Shown piece after piece: positions 1 through 10,463 of a stretch of DNA of 37,035 nucleotides. The notes beneath the pieces are model-generated. The model saw only the letters and a list, made by a program, of their open reading frames with translations, was not told the DNA's origin and did no database searches. The translations under genes and the position numbers were made by a program. The stretch covers positions 352,214-389,248 of the forward strand of contig NZ_AOIU01000013.1 of the NCBI RefSeq assembly GCF_000337455.1, given 5' to 3'. The stretch's first letter is position 1. Every line of letters begins with the position of its first letter. Source of the stretch: Halosimplex carlsbadense 2-9-1. Lineage in GTDB: Archaea > Halobacteriota > Halobacteria > Halobacteriales > Haloarculaceae.

Positions 1-834
1 CCCGGCCACGACCGCCCGCAGCGCGAACGCGAGGTTCTCCTTCCGTTCGAGCACTCGCCGGTAGAAGTACGACACCCACTTCGAGCCGTAGGGGGCGTAC
101 TGCCACACCTCACAGCCCTCGGCCAGTTCGGTCTGGGCGTCTTCGCGGACGCCCATCAGCATCTGCACCTCGTAGGGGGTCCCGTGTTCCTCGTGCAACT
201 CCTCGGCCAGCGCGATCATCGCCGGGTCGTGACTCCCCACGGCGACCCCGTCGTCGAACGCCTCGAACATGTACCGGAGACAGTCCCGATACGACTCGTT
301 CACCCGCGATTTCTCCCGGTAGGCCACCTCGGCGGGCGGGTCGTAGGCGCCTTTCACCAGCCGGACCTTCCCCGGCAGGTCGGCCAGGCGTTCGAGGTCC
401 TCGCGCGTGCGTCTGAGATTCGCCTGGACGCAGACGCCGACGGCGCCGTCGGTCCCCTGCGCGTGGTGCTCGAACGCGTCGAGCGTCGCGTCGGTGGTCG
501 TGTGGTCCTCCATGTCGATCCAGACGAACTCCCCGTGTTCGTCCGCCCGCTCGGCGACTCGGGCGAGGTTCTCCCGGAAGACCGCTTCGCCCACGTCGAG
601 GCCGAGCTGTGAGGGCTTGACCGAAATGCAGGCTCGCAGGTCCGTCCGCGCCAGGTCGTCGATGAGGTCGCAGTAGGTCTCGGCGTCCGCGTCGGCCGGT
701 TCGCGCTCGGCGTAGTGCTCGCCGAGCAAATTCAGGATCACCCCGACCCCGCGGTCGTTGGTCTCGCGGGCGTGTTCCAGCGCGACCGGGGCCGTCTCAC
801 CGGCGACGAAGCGACTCGCTATCGGCGGAAGCAT
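1..834 (-). CDS. Proline dehydrogenase (partial, C-terminus outside window)
   Basis: FAD-dependent oxidation of L-proline to pyrroline-5-carboxylate, the first step of proline catabolism. The frame opens with ATG at 834 (MLPPIASRF) and stays open for 278 codons to the left edge, so the stop is missing. Family motifs are clear and in order: CVQANLRRT, VRLVKGAYDPP, VGSHDPAMIALA, YEVQMLMGVRED, and the substrate-binding segment YAPYGSKWVSYFYRRVLERKE close to the edge. The usual monofunctional archaeal and bacterial form is about 280-310 residues, so only a few tens of residues are likely lost. There is no fused aldehyde dehydrogenase domain in the visible part. A TTTCAC-like box lies about 27 bases upstream. 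It is divergent from carS. Confidence 0.93.
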   Translation of the reverse strand, partial: MLPPIASRFVAGETAPVALEHARETNDRGVGVILNLLGEHYAEREPADADAETYCDLIDDLARTDLRACISVKPSQLGLDVGEAVFRENLARVAERADEHGEFVWIDMEDHTTTDATLDAFEHHAQGTDGAVGVCVQANLRRTREDLERLADLPGKVRLVKGAYDPPAEVAYREKSRVNESYRDCLRYMFEAFDDGVAVGSHDPAMIALAEELHEEHGTPYEVQMLMGVREDAQTELAEGCEVWQYAPYGSKWVSYFYRRVLERKENLAFALRAVVAG

Positions 835-968
835 GCTAGTACGTATCGCCGACAGTGTGAAAGGGATATCGGCGTCGCGTCCGGCGACGACGGCGGCGCC
901 GGCGGCGGTGCCGGATCGGGCGCGGACGCCGAGCGCCGGAAAGCCACCGGCGGGGCGAACCACGACGA

Positions 969-974
969 CTTAAG
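969..974 (+). promoter_or_regulatory. TATA-like box for carS
   Basis: CTTAAG is centred about 27 bases before the ATG at 999. That places the transcription start at or next to the start codon, the leaderless arrangement common in haloarchaea. It is an inference from spacing and AT content in a GC-rich background. Confidence 0.5.
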
Positions 975-998
975 AACCACGGGGCTGTCGGCGTCGGT

Positions 999-1544
999 AT
1001 GGACCTGGTCACGGTGGTGACGACGGCGCTGTGGGCGATGTTGCCCGCGTACGTGCCGAACAACGCGGCGGTGCTGGCCGGCGGCGGCCGCCCCATCGAC
1101 GGCGGGCGCACCTGGGGCGGCCGGCGCGTCCTCGGCGACGGGAAGACCTGGCGCGGCACTGGCGCCGGGACCGCCGCCGGCGTCGCGCTCGCGCTCGTTC
1201 TGAACGCCGCGTCGGGGCCGGTCGCGGACCTGCTCGGGGTCCCCGCGGTGGAGTTCCCGCTCGCGGCCGCCGTGGGGCTGGCGCTGGGCGCGATGGTCGG
1301 CGACATCGGCGCCTCGTTCGTCAAACGGCGCAGCGGCCGCGAGCGCGGCGCCCCGTTCCCCGGCCTCGACCAGCTCGACTTCGTCGTCGGCGCGCTCGCG
1401 TTCGCCGCCGTCCTCGACTTCGAGTGGGTGACCGCGACGTTCACGGCCCCGGTACTGGCGACGGTCCTGATCGTCACCCCGCTGTTGCACGTCGTCACCA
1501 ACGGTATCGCCTACCTCATCGGCGCGAAAGACGAGCCCTGGTAG
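999..1544 (+). CDS. carS: CDP-archaeol synthase CarS
   Basis: Integral membrane enzyme of archaeal polar lipid synthesis. It transfers CMP from CTP to 2,3-di-O-geranylgeranylglyceryl phosphate, giving CDP-archaeol for headgroup attachment. The 181-residue protein is typical for the family (DUF46/CarS). It starts with a hydrophobic helix ending in [12 protein letters not shown], followed by the polar signature [15 protein letters not shown] (about 40-55), a helix pair, [28 protein letters not shown] (about 105-132) and two further helices. The conserved D-G-K-T-W and the D-x-G-x-S-F-x-K-R segment match the CTP and Mg binding region of the CDP-alcohol synthase group. It is a single gene with its own promoter, divergent from proline dehydrogenase. 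Confidence 0.95.
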   Translation: MDLVTVVTTALWAMLPAYVPNNAAVLAGGGRPIDGGRTWGGRRVLGDGKTWRGTGAGTAAGVALALVLNAASGPVADLLGVPAVEFPLAAAVGLALGAMVGDIGASFVKRRSGRERGAPFPGLDQLDFVVGALAFAAVLDFEWVTATFTAPVLATVLIVTPLLHVVTNGIAYLIGAKDEPW

Positions 1545-1621
1545 CTCCTCGGGGTACCAGCCGCCTCCCGCTCGGATCCGTCCCAGCAGGGCTTTTGCTT
1601 CGGCCGCCCCTACGGCCGGCC

Positions 1622-2194
1622 ATGCAACTCGACGCCGACAGCGCGGCGGTCGTCGCGGTGGACATGCAGAACGGCTTCTGCCATCCGGACGGCAGCCTCC
1701 ACGCGCCGGGCAGCGAGGACGCCATCGAACCGGTTGGCGAGGCGGTGTCGGCGGCCCGTCAAGCGGGCGCCGAGGTCGTCTGGACCCGCGACGTACACCC
1801 CCCCGAGCAGTTCGAAGACGCCCACTACTACGACGAGTTCGACCGCTGGGGCGAGCACGTCGTCGAAGGCTCGTGGGAGGCGGAGGTCGTCGACGGGCTC
1901 GAACCCCGCGACGACGACCTCGTCGTCGTGAAACACACCTACGACGCCTTCTACGAGACGCAACTGGAGGGGTGGCTGGACGCCCACGGGATCGACGACC
2001 TGGTGATCTGCGGGACGCTCGCGAACGTCTGCGTGTTGCACACGGCCTCCAGCGCGGGCCTGCGCGACTACCGGCCGGTGCTGGTCGAGGACGCCGTCGG
2101 CCACATCGAGGAGGACCACCGCGAGTACGCGCTGGAACACGCCGACTTCCTGTTCGGCGAGGTGACGCCGCTCGACGGGATCGAGTTCGTCTGA
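1622..2194 (+). CDS. Isochorismatase/nicotinamidase-family cysteine hydrolase
   Basis: 190-residue cysteine hydrolase of the isochorismatase fold. The catalytic triad is visible: D14 in VAVDMQNGF, K104 in VVKHTYDAF and C137 in GTLANVCVL. The sequence TRDVHP (D57, H59) sits where nicotinamidases bind their metal. Length and layout agree best with nicotinamidase (nicotinamide to nicotinate plus ammonia, NAD salvage), but the family also includes N-carbamoyl and other amidases, so the substrate is inferred. An upstream extension of the frame exists; ATG 1622 is chosen because the domain begins there and a GGCTTTTGC box lies about 27 bases upstream. The next gene starts directly after the stop, so the two are probably cotranscribed. 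Confidence 0.88.
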   Translation: MQLDADSAAVVAVDMQNGFCHPDGSLHAPGSEDAIEPVGEAVSAARQAGAEVVWTRDVHPPEQFEDAHYYDEFDRWGEHVVEGSWEAEVVDGLEPRDDDLVVVKHTYDAFYETQLEGWLDAHGIDDLVICGTLANVCVLHTASSAGLRDYRPVLVEDAVGHIEEDHREYALEHADFLFGEVTPLDGIEFV

Positions 2195-2704
2195 ATGGCC
2201 TCCGACACCGATCCCGGACGACTCCGCCGGTACGAGCCTCGGGACCGCGACGCCGTCTGGGACCTCCACCGGAGCGCGCTTCGCGATGCGGGTTCGAACC
2301 CCGAAGACGTGCCGGACAACGACGATATCCGCGATATCGAGGCGAACTACCTCGACACGGGTGGGGAGTTCCTCGTCGTGGAATCCGACGGGGAAGTCGT
2401 CGCGATGGGCGGTCTCGCCGTCGAGGACGAGGAGCTCCCGGCAGGTGCCGGCGAACTCCTGCGGATCGCGGTCCACGTCGACCACCAACGCGAGGGACAC
2501 GGCGACCGCGTCGTCGCCGGTCTGGAGGACGCGGCCCGCGAGCGCGGCCTCGACCGCGTGTTCCTCTGGACGGCCCAGCGCCAGCGGTCGGCCGTCCGGT
2601 TCTACCGATCGCGGGGCTACGAGGGCACCGACCACCGGACCGAGGGCGAGTACGAACTGCTCCGCTTCGAGAAGGCGGTCGACGGGTCCCCACCCGTCCG
2701 CTGA
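2195..2704 (+). CDS. GNAT-family N-acetyltransferase
   Basis: 169-residue protein with one GNAT domain. Motif A with the acetyl-CoA pyrophosphate loop is seen as ELLRIAVHVDHQREGHGDRVV (about 87-107), and motif B as the C-terminal SAVRFYRSRGYEG (about 131-143). The N-terminal RRYEPRDRDAVWDLH is the usual first strand and helix. The acceptor substrate cannot be read from the sequence. The ATG follows the upstream hydrolase TGA with no spacer, so it is very likely translated from the same mRNA; whether the two proteins work together is unknown. Confidence 0.87.
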   Translation: MASDTDPGRLRRYEPRDRDAVWDLHRSALRDAGSNPEDVPDNDDIRDIEANYLDTGGEFLVVESDGEVVAMGGLAVEDEELPAGAGELLRIAVHVDHQREGHGDRVVAGLEDAARERGLDRVFLWTAQRQRSAVRFYRSRGYEGTDHRTEGEYELLRFEKAVDGSPPVR

Positions 2705-2724
2705 CGTCTCTGCCCGGCAGTCCG

Positions 2725-3594
2725 TTAGAACCAGACCACTCGCCACTCCCCGTATTCGGGTGCGACAAGCCACCGCTGTTCGAACGTCTCGATGCCCAGC
2801 TGGTCGTCGCTCAACGACGTCGCGACGACCGCGTTCTCCCCTGCGATGTCCTCGATCGCGTCCCTCGACGTCCAGCTGACGAACGAGGTGAACTCACTCG
2901 CGATCGCTGCGGACTCGACGTCCTCGGTGACGACTTCGGTCCGGTCGAGTTCTTGCCGTCTGAGACCGCGGAAGTACCAGGGCGTGTACTCGGCGACGTT
3001 CACCAGCGGGGAGGCGCTGTGCGAGAGGTCCGCGACGGGCTCATCGAGCGCTTCGAACGTCTCGGCCAGCGCGACCTGACGGAAAAACTCCCGGACTGCG
3101 GCCTCGGGACTGTCCCGCTCGCCGAACCAGACCAGCCGCCACTCGCCGTCCTCCGGCGCGACGAGCCATTCCTTCGCGAACGTCCTACCGACGACCTCGT
3201 CCGTTTCGAGCGCGACTGCGACGACCGCGTTGTCCTCGGCGATCGTCTTGACCGCCTCGTCGCTCACCGACCCGGCGAAGAAGTCCGACACCTCCCGAAC
3301 CGCCTGCGCGTCGATGTCCTCCGCGACGACCTCGATCTCGGCGACTTCCTGGTTCAAGGCCCCGTCGAGGGTCCGCGGTATGTCCTCCGCGGCCTTCGGG
3401 AGGGGCGAGGCGCTGTGTGCGAGTTCCGGGACCGACGACGCGAACGCACGCGCGGTTTCGGCCGCGGCCGCGCGGCGGTAGTACTCCTTGACGACAGTTT
3501 TCGGACCGTTCGAGACGTGGGAGGCGAAGTCGCGAGCGGCCGCGAACGCGAGGACCGACGCACCGCTTGCTGAGAGGAACGTTCTCCGTTCCAT
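2725..3594 (-). CDS. Exported protein with two tandem copies of an unknown domain
   Basis: 289 residues with an N-terminal RRTFLSASGASVLAFAAA segment that resembles a short Tat signal (twin Arg then a hydrophobic stretch), without an obvious lipobox Cys. The mature part consists of two copies of one domain, about residues 32-157 and 164-289. Each begins VVKEYYRRAAAAETA / AVREFFRQVALAETF, has a central HSASPL, and ends with the near-identical WLVAPEDGEWRLVWF / WLVAPEYGEWRVVWF, the second copy closing the protein. The size and the WxLV..EDGEW(R) ending recall NTF2/SnoaL-like or lumazine-binding-type cupped domains, but I do not recognise the family. ATG 3594 is preferred over upstream in-frame codons because it opens the signal and has an ACTTTATTC box about 27 bases upstream (minus strand). 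Confidence 0.8.
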   Translation of the reverse strand: MERRTFLSASGASVLAFAAARDFASHVSNGPKTVVKEYYRRAAAAETARAFASSVPELAHSASPLPKAAEDIPRTLDGALNQEVAEIEVVAEDIDAQAVREVSDFFAGSVSDEAVKTIAEDNAVVAVALETDEVVGRTFAKEWLVAPEDGEWRLVWFGERDSPEAAVREFFRQVALAETFEALDEPVADLSHSASPLVNVAEYTPWYFRGLRRQELDRTEVVTEDVESAAIASEFTSFVSWTSRDAIEDIAGENAVVATSLSDDQLGIETFEQRWLVAPEYGEWRVVWF

Positions 3595-3828
3595 ACGCCG
3601 AGTCGAAGACCTGTCGAATAAAGTTACTTTTCCGACTTCGGCGCTGCTTTCGGCCCCACTCTCACCCAAATTCCGCGAGGGACGGACGGACATTCTGGCG
3701 AGTTCCGGAGAGCTACCGTGCGGGCCGGCCCGGCAACGGGGTGCAGGGTAGCGACGGCTGTGGCAGCCGAACCGGGGTCGTCGCATCCGGGACCGACCCC
3801 CCACGCGACCACCCTGACGGAGACCCAG

Positions 3829-4722
3829 TCACGACCGGATATCGACGCGAACGTCGGTCCCGACAGGGAGACCGATCGACTCGCCGACGAGCTTGACACC
3901 GACGTGGTCGCGACCGAGCGCGAGCGCGATCCCCCGAATCGGATCGCCGTTGGCCAGCACGGTCGGAGCGGTCCAGTTGACGGTCCGTCCGTCCGCACGG
4001 CCGACGCGCTCGCCGCAGAGGAACACGTCGCGCTCGTCGTCGGGCGACTCCGCCCTCAGGAGGCCGCCGCCGTCGTAGTGCGGGAGGCCGCCGTCGAGGA
4101 CGCCCAGCGGCTCGCCGTCGGCGTCGGTCGCGGCGAGCCCGGCGAATCGCTCGCCCGGTGCCGAATGCGCAGGCGTATCGAGGACGGCGTAGGTATCGCC
4201 CGCGGCGACGACGGTGCCGGTGCCGTCCCAGTCGAGGGCGTCCACGGGGACGGAGTGGTCGAGTTCGAGCGGCAGCGAGCCCGCGGCGCGGTGGTGGTTC
4301 GCACCGCGCTCGCGGAACCCGAGGTGGAGGTGGTTGGCGACCCAGGGGGCGAAGAAGCCGGCGCGGACGAGCCTGCCCAGCGAGTCCCCCACGGCGACGC
4401 GGTCGCCCGCCGAAACGCCGGGCTCGACGTGCAGCACCCGTGCGACGTGCTCGCCCGTGTCGAGGAGAATCAGGTGGTCGTCGTCGGCGGCGTAGGGCTG
4501 CGAGGGCGCCCGGACCGTCCGGGTCTCGACGACTTCGCCGGCGACGGGCGAGGGCGCGTCGATCCGGGGGCCGTCCTCGGGGTTCGGCCGGAGCGTGTCG
4601 CCGTCGACGTCGCCCGGATAGAGGTCGACCGCACAGCCGCGGTCGTGGGCGTCGAAGGGGGAGTTGTAGAGGGAGAACCGTCGGAACGGGGCGAGCGCGT
4701 CGGCTGACAGCGTGACGGTCAT
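3829..4722 (-). CDS. M23 (lysostaphin-type) peptidase-like protein, no signal peptide
   Basis: 297 residues. The N-terminal half follows the M23/LytM layout. It has H26 and D33 in HDRGCAVDLYPG, then SPVAGEVV, then VARVLHVEPGVSAGDRVAVGDSLGRL with H98 in the position of the second catalytic His, and NHLHLGF (H131, H133) for the closing HxH. All four zinc or catalytic positions therefore seem present. The C-terminal half (about 160-297) is acidic, shows no motif I recognise, and has strands such as TVVAAGDTYAVLD. No signal peptide or membrane segment is visible, so a cytosolic location is inferred. Haloarchaea lack murein, hence the substrate is unknown. It is divergent from the lipoate-ligase-like gene. 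Confidence 0.75.
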   Translation of the reverse strand: MTVTLSADALAPFRRFSLYNSPFDAHDRGCAVDLYPGDVDGDTLRPNPEDGPRIDAPSPVAGEVVETRTVRAPSQPYAADDDHLILLDTGEHVARVLHVEPGVSAGDRVAVGDSLGRLVRAGFFAPWVANHLHLGFRERGANHHRAAGSLPLELDHSVPVDALDWDGTGTVVAAGDTYAVLDTPAHSAPGERFAGLAATDADGEPLGVLDGGLPHYDGGGLLRAESPDDERDVFLCGERVGRADGRTVNWTAPTVLANGDPIRGIALALGRDHVGVKLVGESIGLPVGTDVRVDIRS

Positions 4723-4805
4723 CGGCGGAGGTTAGGAGAGAAGACACATGACGCTCTCGCTCCGTCGACCGCCGCGGTTTTCTCGCTCGCGCCCGAGACG
4801 AAACT

Positions 4806-5504
4806 ATGCGCGTCTATCGCGGCCGGGCCGACGCCGTCGACGCCGACCGCGCGGTCTCGGAGCGGCTGGTCGAGCGCGTCGCCGCCGACCGCGAGCCCGC
4901 GGTGCGGGTCTGGCGACCCCACCGACAGGTCGCCTTCGGCCGCCGCGACGCCCGCGCCGAGCGGTACGACGAGGCCCGCGCAGTCGCCGGGGAGCGCGGC
5001 TTCCCGACGGTCGAGCGCGACGTGGGCGGTCGCGCAGTCGCCTACTCCGGGTCGACGGTCGCCTTCGCGCGCGTGACGCCGGTCGAGGACCCACGGTCGG
5101 GACTGACCGAGCGCTACGACGCGGCGACGGCCGACCTGCTCGACGCCCTGAAATCGCTGGATGTCGACGCCCGCGAGGGCGAGCCGGCCGAGTCGTTCTG
5201 CCCGGGCACCCACTCGGTCCAGGCCGACTGTGACGGGCGCGCGCGGAAACTCGCGGGCCTGGCCCAGCGGGTGCGCGCCGACGCGGCCGTCGTCGCGGGC
5301 GTGCTCCTCGTCCGCGACCACGCCGAGATCGCGGCTGTTCTCGCTCCGGTCTACGAAGCGCTGGACGTGCCGTTCGACCCGGAGACCGTCGGGAGCGTGG
5401 CCGGTGCCGGGGGCGAGGGCGAGCCGGACGCGGTCGTCGAAGCGGTCGAGCGGGCGCTGGTCGAAGGGGAGCCGGCCTCCGCGTCGATAGAACGGGCCGG
5501 CTAA
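4806..5504 (+). CDS. Lipoate-protein ligase A / octanoyltransferase-family protein
   Basis: 232 residues of the BPL/LplA fold. The lipoyl-binding glycine loop appears as VERDVGGRAVAYSG (about 69-82) and the conserved lysine that contacts the acyl carboxylate as RKLAGLAQR (K148). C132 in ESFCPGTHSVQ sits near the place where some octanoyl transferases carry a cysteine. Known roles of the family are attachment of lipoate or octanoate to 2-oxoacid dehydrogenase and GcvH proteins. The ligase and transferase alternatives cannot be separated here. The C-terminal 30 residues resemble a small accessory region rather than the full LplA C-terminal domain. A GCGGTTTTC box about 27 bases upstream supports ATG 4806. 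Confidence 0.85.
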   Translation: MRVYRGRADAVDADRAVSERLVERVAADREPAVRVWRPHRQVAFGRRDARAERYDEARAVAGERGFPTVERDVGGRAVAYSGSTVAFARVTPVEDPRSGLTERYDAATADLLDALKSLDVDAREGEPAESFCPGTHSVQADCDGRARKLAGLAQRVRADAAVVAGVLLVRDHAEIAAVLAPVYEALDVPFDPETVGSVAGAGGEGEPDAVVEAVERALVEGEPASASIERAG

Positions 5505-5584
5505 GCTCCGCTTACCGCCGAACACGTGGCATCGAGTCTGCAGAAAACCAGTGAACTTAGGGTACCGGGCGTTTGAGGTGGGGT

Positions 5585-7009
5585 ATGCTGTTCCGGAACG
5601 CGACGCTCGCGGACGGCCGCCGGCGGGACGTCCGCGTGTCGGGCGAGTCTGTCGCCGCGGTCGGGGAGGATCTGGGCCTCGGGGAGGACGAGCGGACGGT
5701 CGACGCGACCGGCAAGCGCCTGCTCCCGGGGATGATCGACGCGCACGTCCACTTCCGCGAGCCCGGCGACTCGCACAAGGAGGACTGGACGACGGGCTCG
5801 ACCAGCGCCGCCGCCGGCGGCGTGACCACCGTCGTCGACCAGCCCAACACCTCGCCGCCGACCGTCGACGGCGCCGCCTTCGACGAGAAGGCGACCCTCG
5901 CCGCCGAGTCGCTCGTCGACTTCGGCCTCAACGGCGGCGTCACCGCCGACTGGGACCCCGACTCGCTGCTCGACCGCGACGTCTTCGCCCTGGGAGAGGT
6001 GTTCCTGGCGGACTCCACTGGCAACATGGGTATCGAGGAACCGCTCTTTCTCGACGCTCTCGCGGAGGCCGACGCCCGCGACGTGACCGTCACCGTCCAC
6101 GCAGAGGACGCCAGCCTGTTCAACGTCTCCGCACAGGAGCGCGACGACGCCGACGCCTGGAGCGCCTACCGCACCGCCCGCGCCGAGGCCGCCGCCGTCG
6201 CCCGCGCCTGCGAAGTCGCCGCCGAGCGCGACACGACTATCCACGTCGCTCACACGTCCACACCGAGGGGTATCGACATCGCCGCCGACGCGGGCATGAC
6301 CTGCGAGGTCACGCCCCACCACATGTACCTCTCGCGCAACGACCTACGCGAACTGGGCACACACGGCCGGATGAACCCGCCGCTGCGCCGCGAGAAGCGC
6401 CGCCAGCGCGTCTACGACCGCGTCGTCGACGGCACCGTCGACATGGTCGCCACCGACCACGCCCCCCACACCGCCGACGAGAAAGACGCCGAGATCTGGG
6501 ACGCACCCTCCGGCGTTCCGGGCGTCGAGACGGCGCTGCCGCTGCTTCTGGCCGACGCCCGCACGGGCGACCTGACCTACGAGCGCGTCCGCGACCTCAC
6601 CGCCGCCAACCCCGCCGAGGTGTTCGCCCTCCCGAACAAAGGCCGCGTGGCGGAGGGCATGGACGCAGACCTCGTCCTCGTCGACCCCGGGAAGACCCAC
6701 CCGGTCCGCGCCGACCGCCTGCACACCAAGTGCGACTGGACGCCCTTCGAGGGCCGCGAGGCCGTGTTCCCTCAGCTCACGCTCGTCCGCGGAACGGTCG
6801 TCTACGAGCGCGACTCCGACGGCCGGCCCGGCGGGGAGAGCGAGAGCTTCGGCGACGCCGTCGGACGGAACGTCCGCACCGCTGCAGAAAACGCCGGCGA
6901 CGGCCGCGAACGCGAGTCCGACCGGCTCACCCGCGGCGAGGAGACCGAGTCCATCGCCGACCTCGCCGCCGAGGTCGTCGAGGAGCGCCCCGGCGACGAC
7001 GGCCACTGA
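5585..7009 (+). CDS. pyrC: Dihydroorotase PyrC with acidic C-terminal tail
   Basis: 474-residue amidohydrolase that closes carbamoyl-aspartate to dihydroorotate in pyrimidine synthesis. The signature DAHVHFREPG (H54, H56, R58) binds the binuclear metal and the substrate. H172 in VHAED, the VAHTS segment (H223) and D291 in ATDHAPH complete the active site, and NPPLRREKRR and GVPGVETALP are the usual substrate loops. Strong similarity to dihydroorotases makes allantoinase or hydantoinase unlikely. The enzyme fold ends near residue 410; the remaining 60-odd residues are an Arg/Glu-rich, probably disordered tail beyond the usual family length. The start at 5585 (MLFRNATL) is chosen because the domain begins at once; an in-frame ATG four codons upstream is possible. 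Confidence 0.94.
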   Translation: MLFRNATLADGRRRDVRVSGESVAAVGEDLGLGEDERTVDATGKRLLPGMIDAHVHFREPGDSHKEDWTTGSTSAAAGGVTTVVDQPNTSPPTVDGAAFDEKATLAAESLVDFGLNGGVTADWDPDSLLDRDVFALGEVFLADSTGNMGIEEPLFLDALAEADARDVTVTVHAEDASLFNVSAQERDDADAWSAYRTARAEAAAVARACEVAAERDTTIHVAHTSTPRGIDIAADAGMTCEVTPHHMYLSRNDLRELGTHGRMNPPLRREKRRQRVYDRVVDGTVDMVATDHAPHTADEKDAEIWDAPSGVPGVETALPLLLADARTGDLTYERVRDLTAANPAEVFALPNKGRVAEGMDADLVLVDPGKTHPVRADRLHTKCDWTPFEGREAVFPQLTLVRGTVVYERDSDGRPGGESESFGDAVGRNVRTAAENAGDGRERESDRLTRGEETESIADLAAEVVEERPGDDGH

Positions 7010-7016
7010 GCGCGAC

Positions 7017-7412
7017 TCAGACCGTTCGTTCCTCCGCAGCGTCGCGTCGCGACTTCGGCACCGGTCGAACGATACCGTAGACGAACCGATAGGACAGCAG
7101 TCCGACACCCATCCCCGCGAGCGCGGCGCTCACGACCGTCAACACGACCAGTTCCGTCGCGACGACGACGAGTCCGACCGCGACCGTGGCGGCGACGACG
7201 CAGACGATGGCCGCGGCGTACCGCCGCCAGTCGTCCCAGCCGAACAGGTCGTGTTCGTCGACGTACGCGACGGCGACTGTCACGACCGCCGCCACGAGCG
7301 CGAGCCACCACGCCTCTCGCAGGCCCGCGACGCCGACGTTCAGGGCACCGAGGGCGATCCAGAGCGCCCCCATACCGCATTCGAGGAGGACCACGCGTCG
7401 GGCGGCGTCCAT
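7017..7412 (-). CDS. Small four-helix membrane protein, unknown function
   Basis: 131 residues with four predicted membrane segments at about 8-28, 32-51, 64-85 and 88-108. A short loop EHDLFGWDDWRR separates helices 2 and 3, and a basic tail VPKSRRD follows helix 4. I do not recognise the family and no catalytic motif is visible. It is convergent with pyrC (7 bases between the stops) and divergent from the dpp operon. An AT-rich box, GTTTTTCAC on the minus strand, lies about 27 bases upstream of the ATG at 7412, supporting an independent short transcript. Confidence 0.7.
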   Translation of the reverse strand: MDAARRVVLLECGMGALWIALGALNVGVAGLREAWWLALVAAVVTVAVAYVDEHDLFGWDDWRRYAAAIVCVVAATVAVGLVVVATELVVLTVVSAALAGMGVGLLSYRFVYGIVRPVPKSRRDAAEERTV

Positions 7413-7553
7413 ACCCGGCGATCGGTTCGGGCGGGTGAAAAACGTTCAGCAGTGCATCGCGTCGGCGTCGCCCACCGCGTTCGCCCGGTCCGCCGCCGTC
7501 TCTTTCCGTCCCGTCACACCAGCTCTCACCGGCGTCCTCCCCCGGTAACCGTG

Positions 7554-7565
7554 TTATAACTTTTA
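7554..7565 (+). promoter_or_regulatory. TATA region of the dpp operon
   Basis: TTATAACTTTTA is the strongest AT-rich block in the 177-base gap before the fused ATPase gene. Its 3' half is centred 27 bases before ATG 7590, the spacing expected for a leaderless haloarchaeal transcript. Confidence 0.6.
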
Positions 7566-7589
7566 GACTGATCGACCAAGGGTGTTCGA

Positions 7590-10328
<2,739 letters not shown>

Positions 10329-10433
10329 AACCGACGTGAGCCGCTCCCCGCGTACTCCTCTCGCAGTCTCGTCCAGTAACCGATCGTTACTCAGTGTAGC
10401 GTTTGTGTACCTGTGTGTGGAGCATCGTGGGGA

Positions 10434-10441
10434 AGTATAAC
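10434..10441 (+). promoter_or_regulatory. TATA box before the substrate-binding protein gene
   Basis: AGTATAAC is centred about 26-27 bases before ATG 10464, inside a 135-base gap after the ATPase gene. It suggests that the binding protein can be transcribed separately, which would raise its amount over the ATPase. Confidence 0.6.
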
Positions 10442-10463
10442 CCTTCTGGGAGCAGTTGTGATC

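Noticed and set aside
2286..2305. GGTTCGAACCCC resembling a tRNA T-loop
   Set aside because: It lies inside the GNAT gene, no acceptor or anticodon stem can be paired around it, and the reading frame is intact.
819..2768. 649-codon Arg-rich open frame on the minus strand
   Set aside because: It crosses several well-supported genes (carS, isochorismatase, GNAT) and gives a low-complexity Arg/Pro protein.
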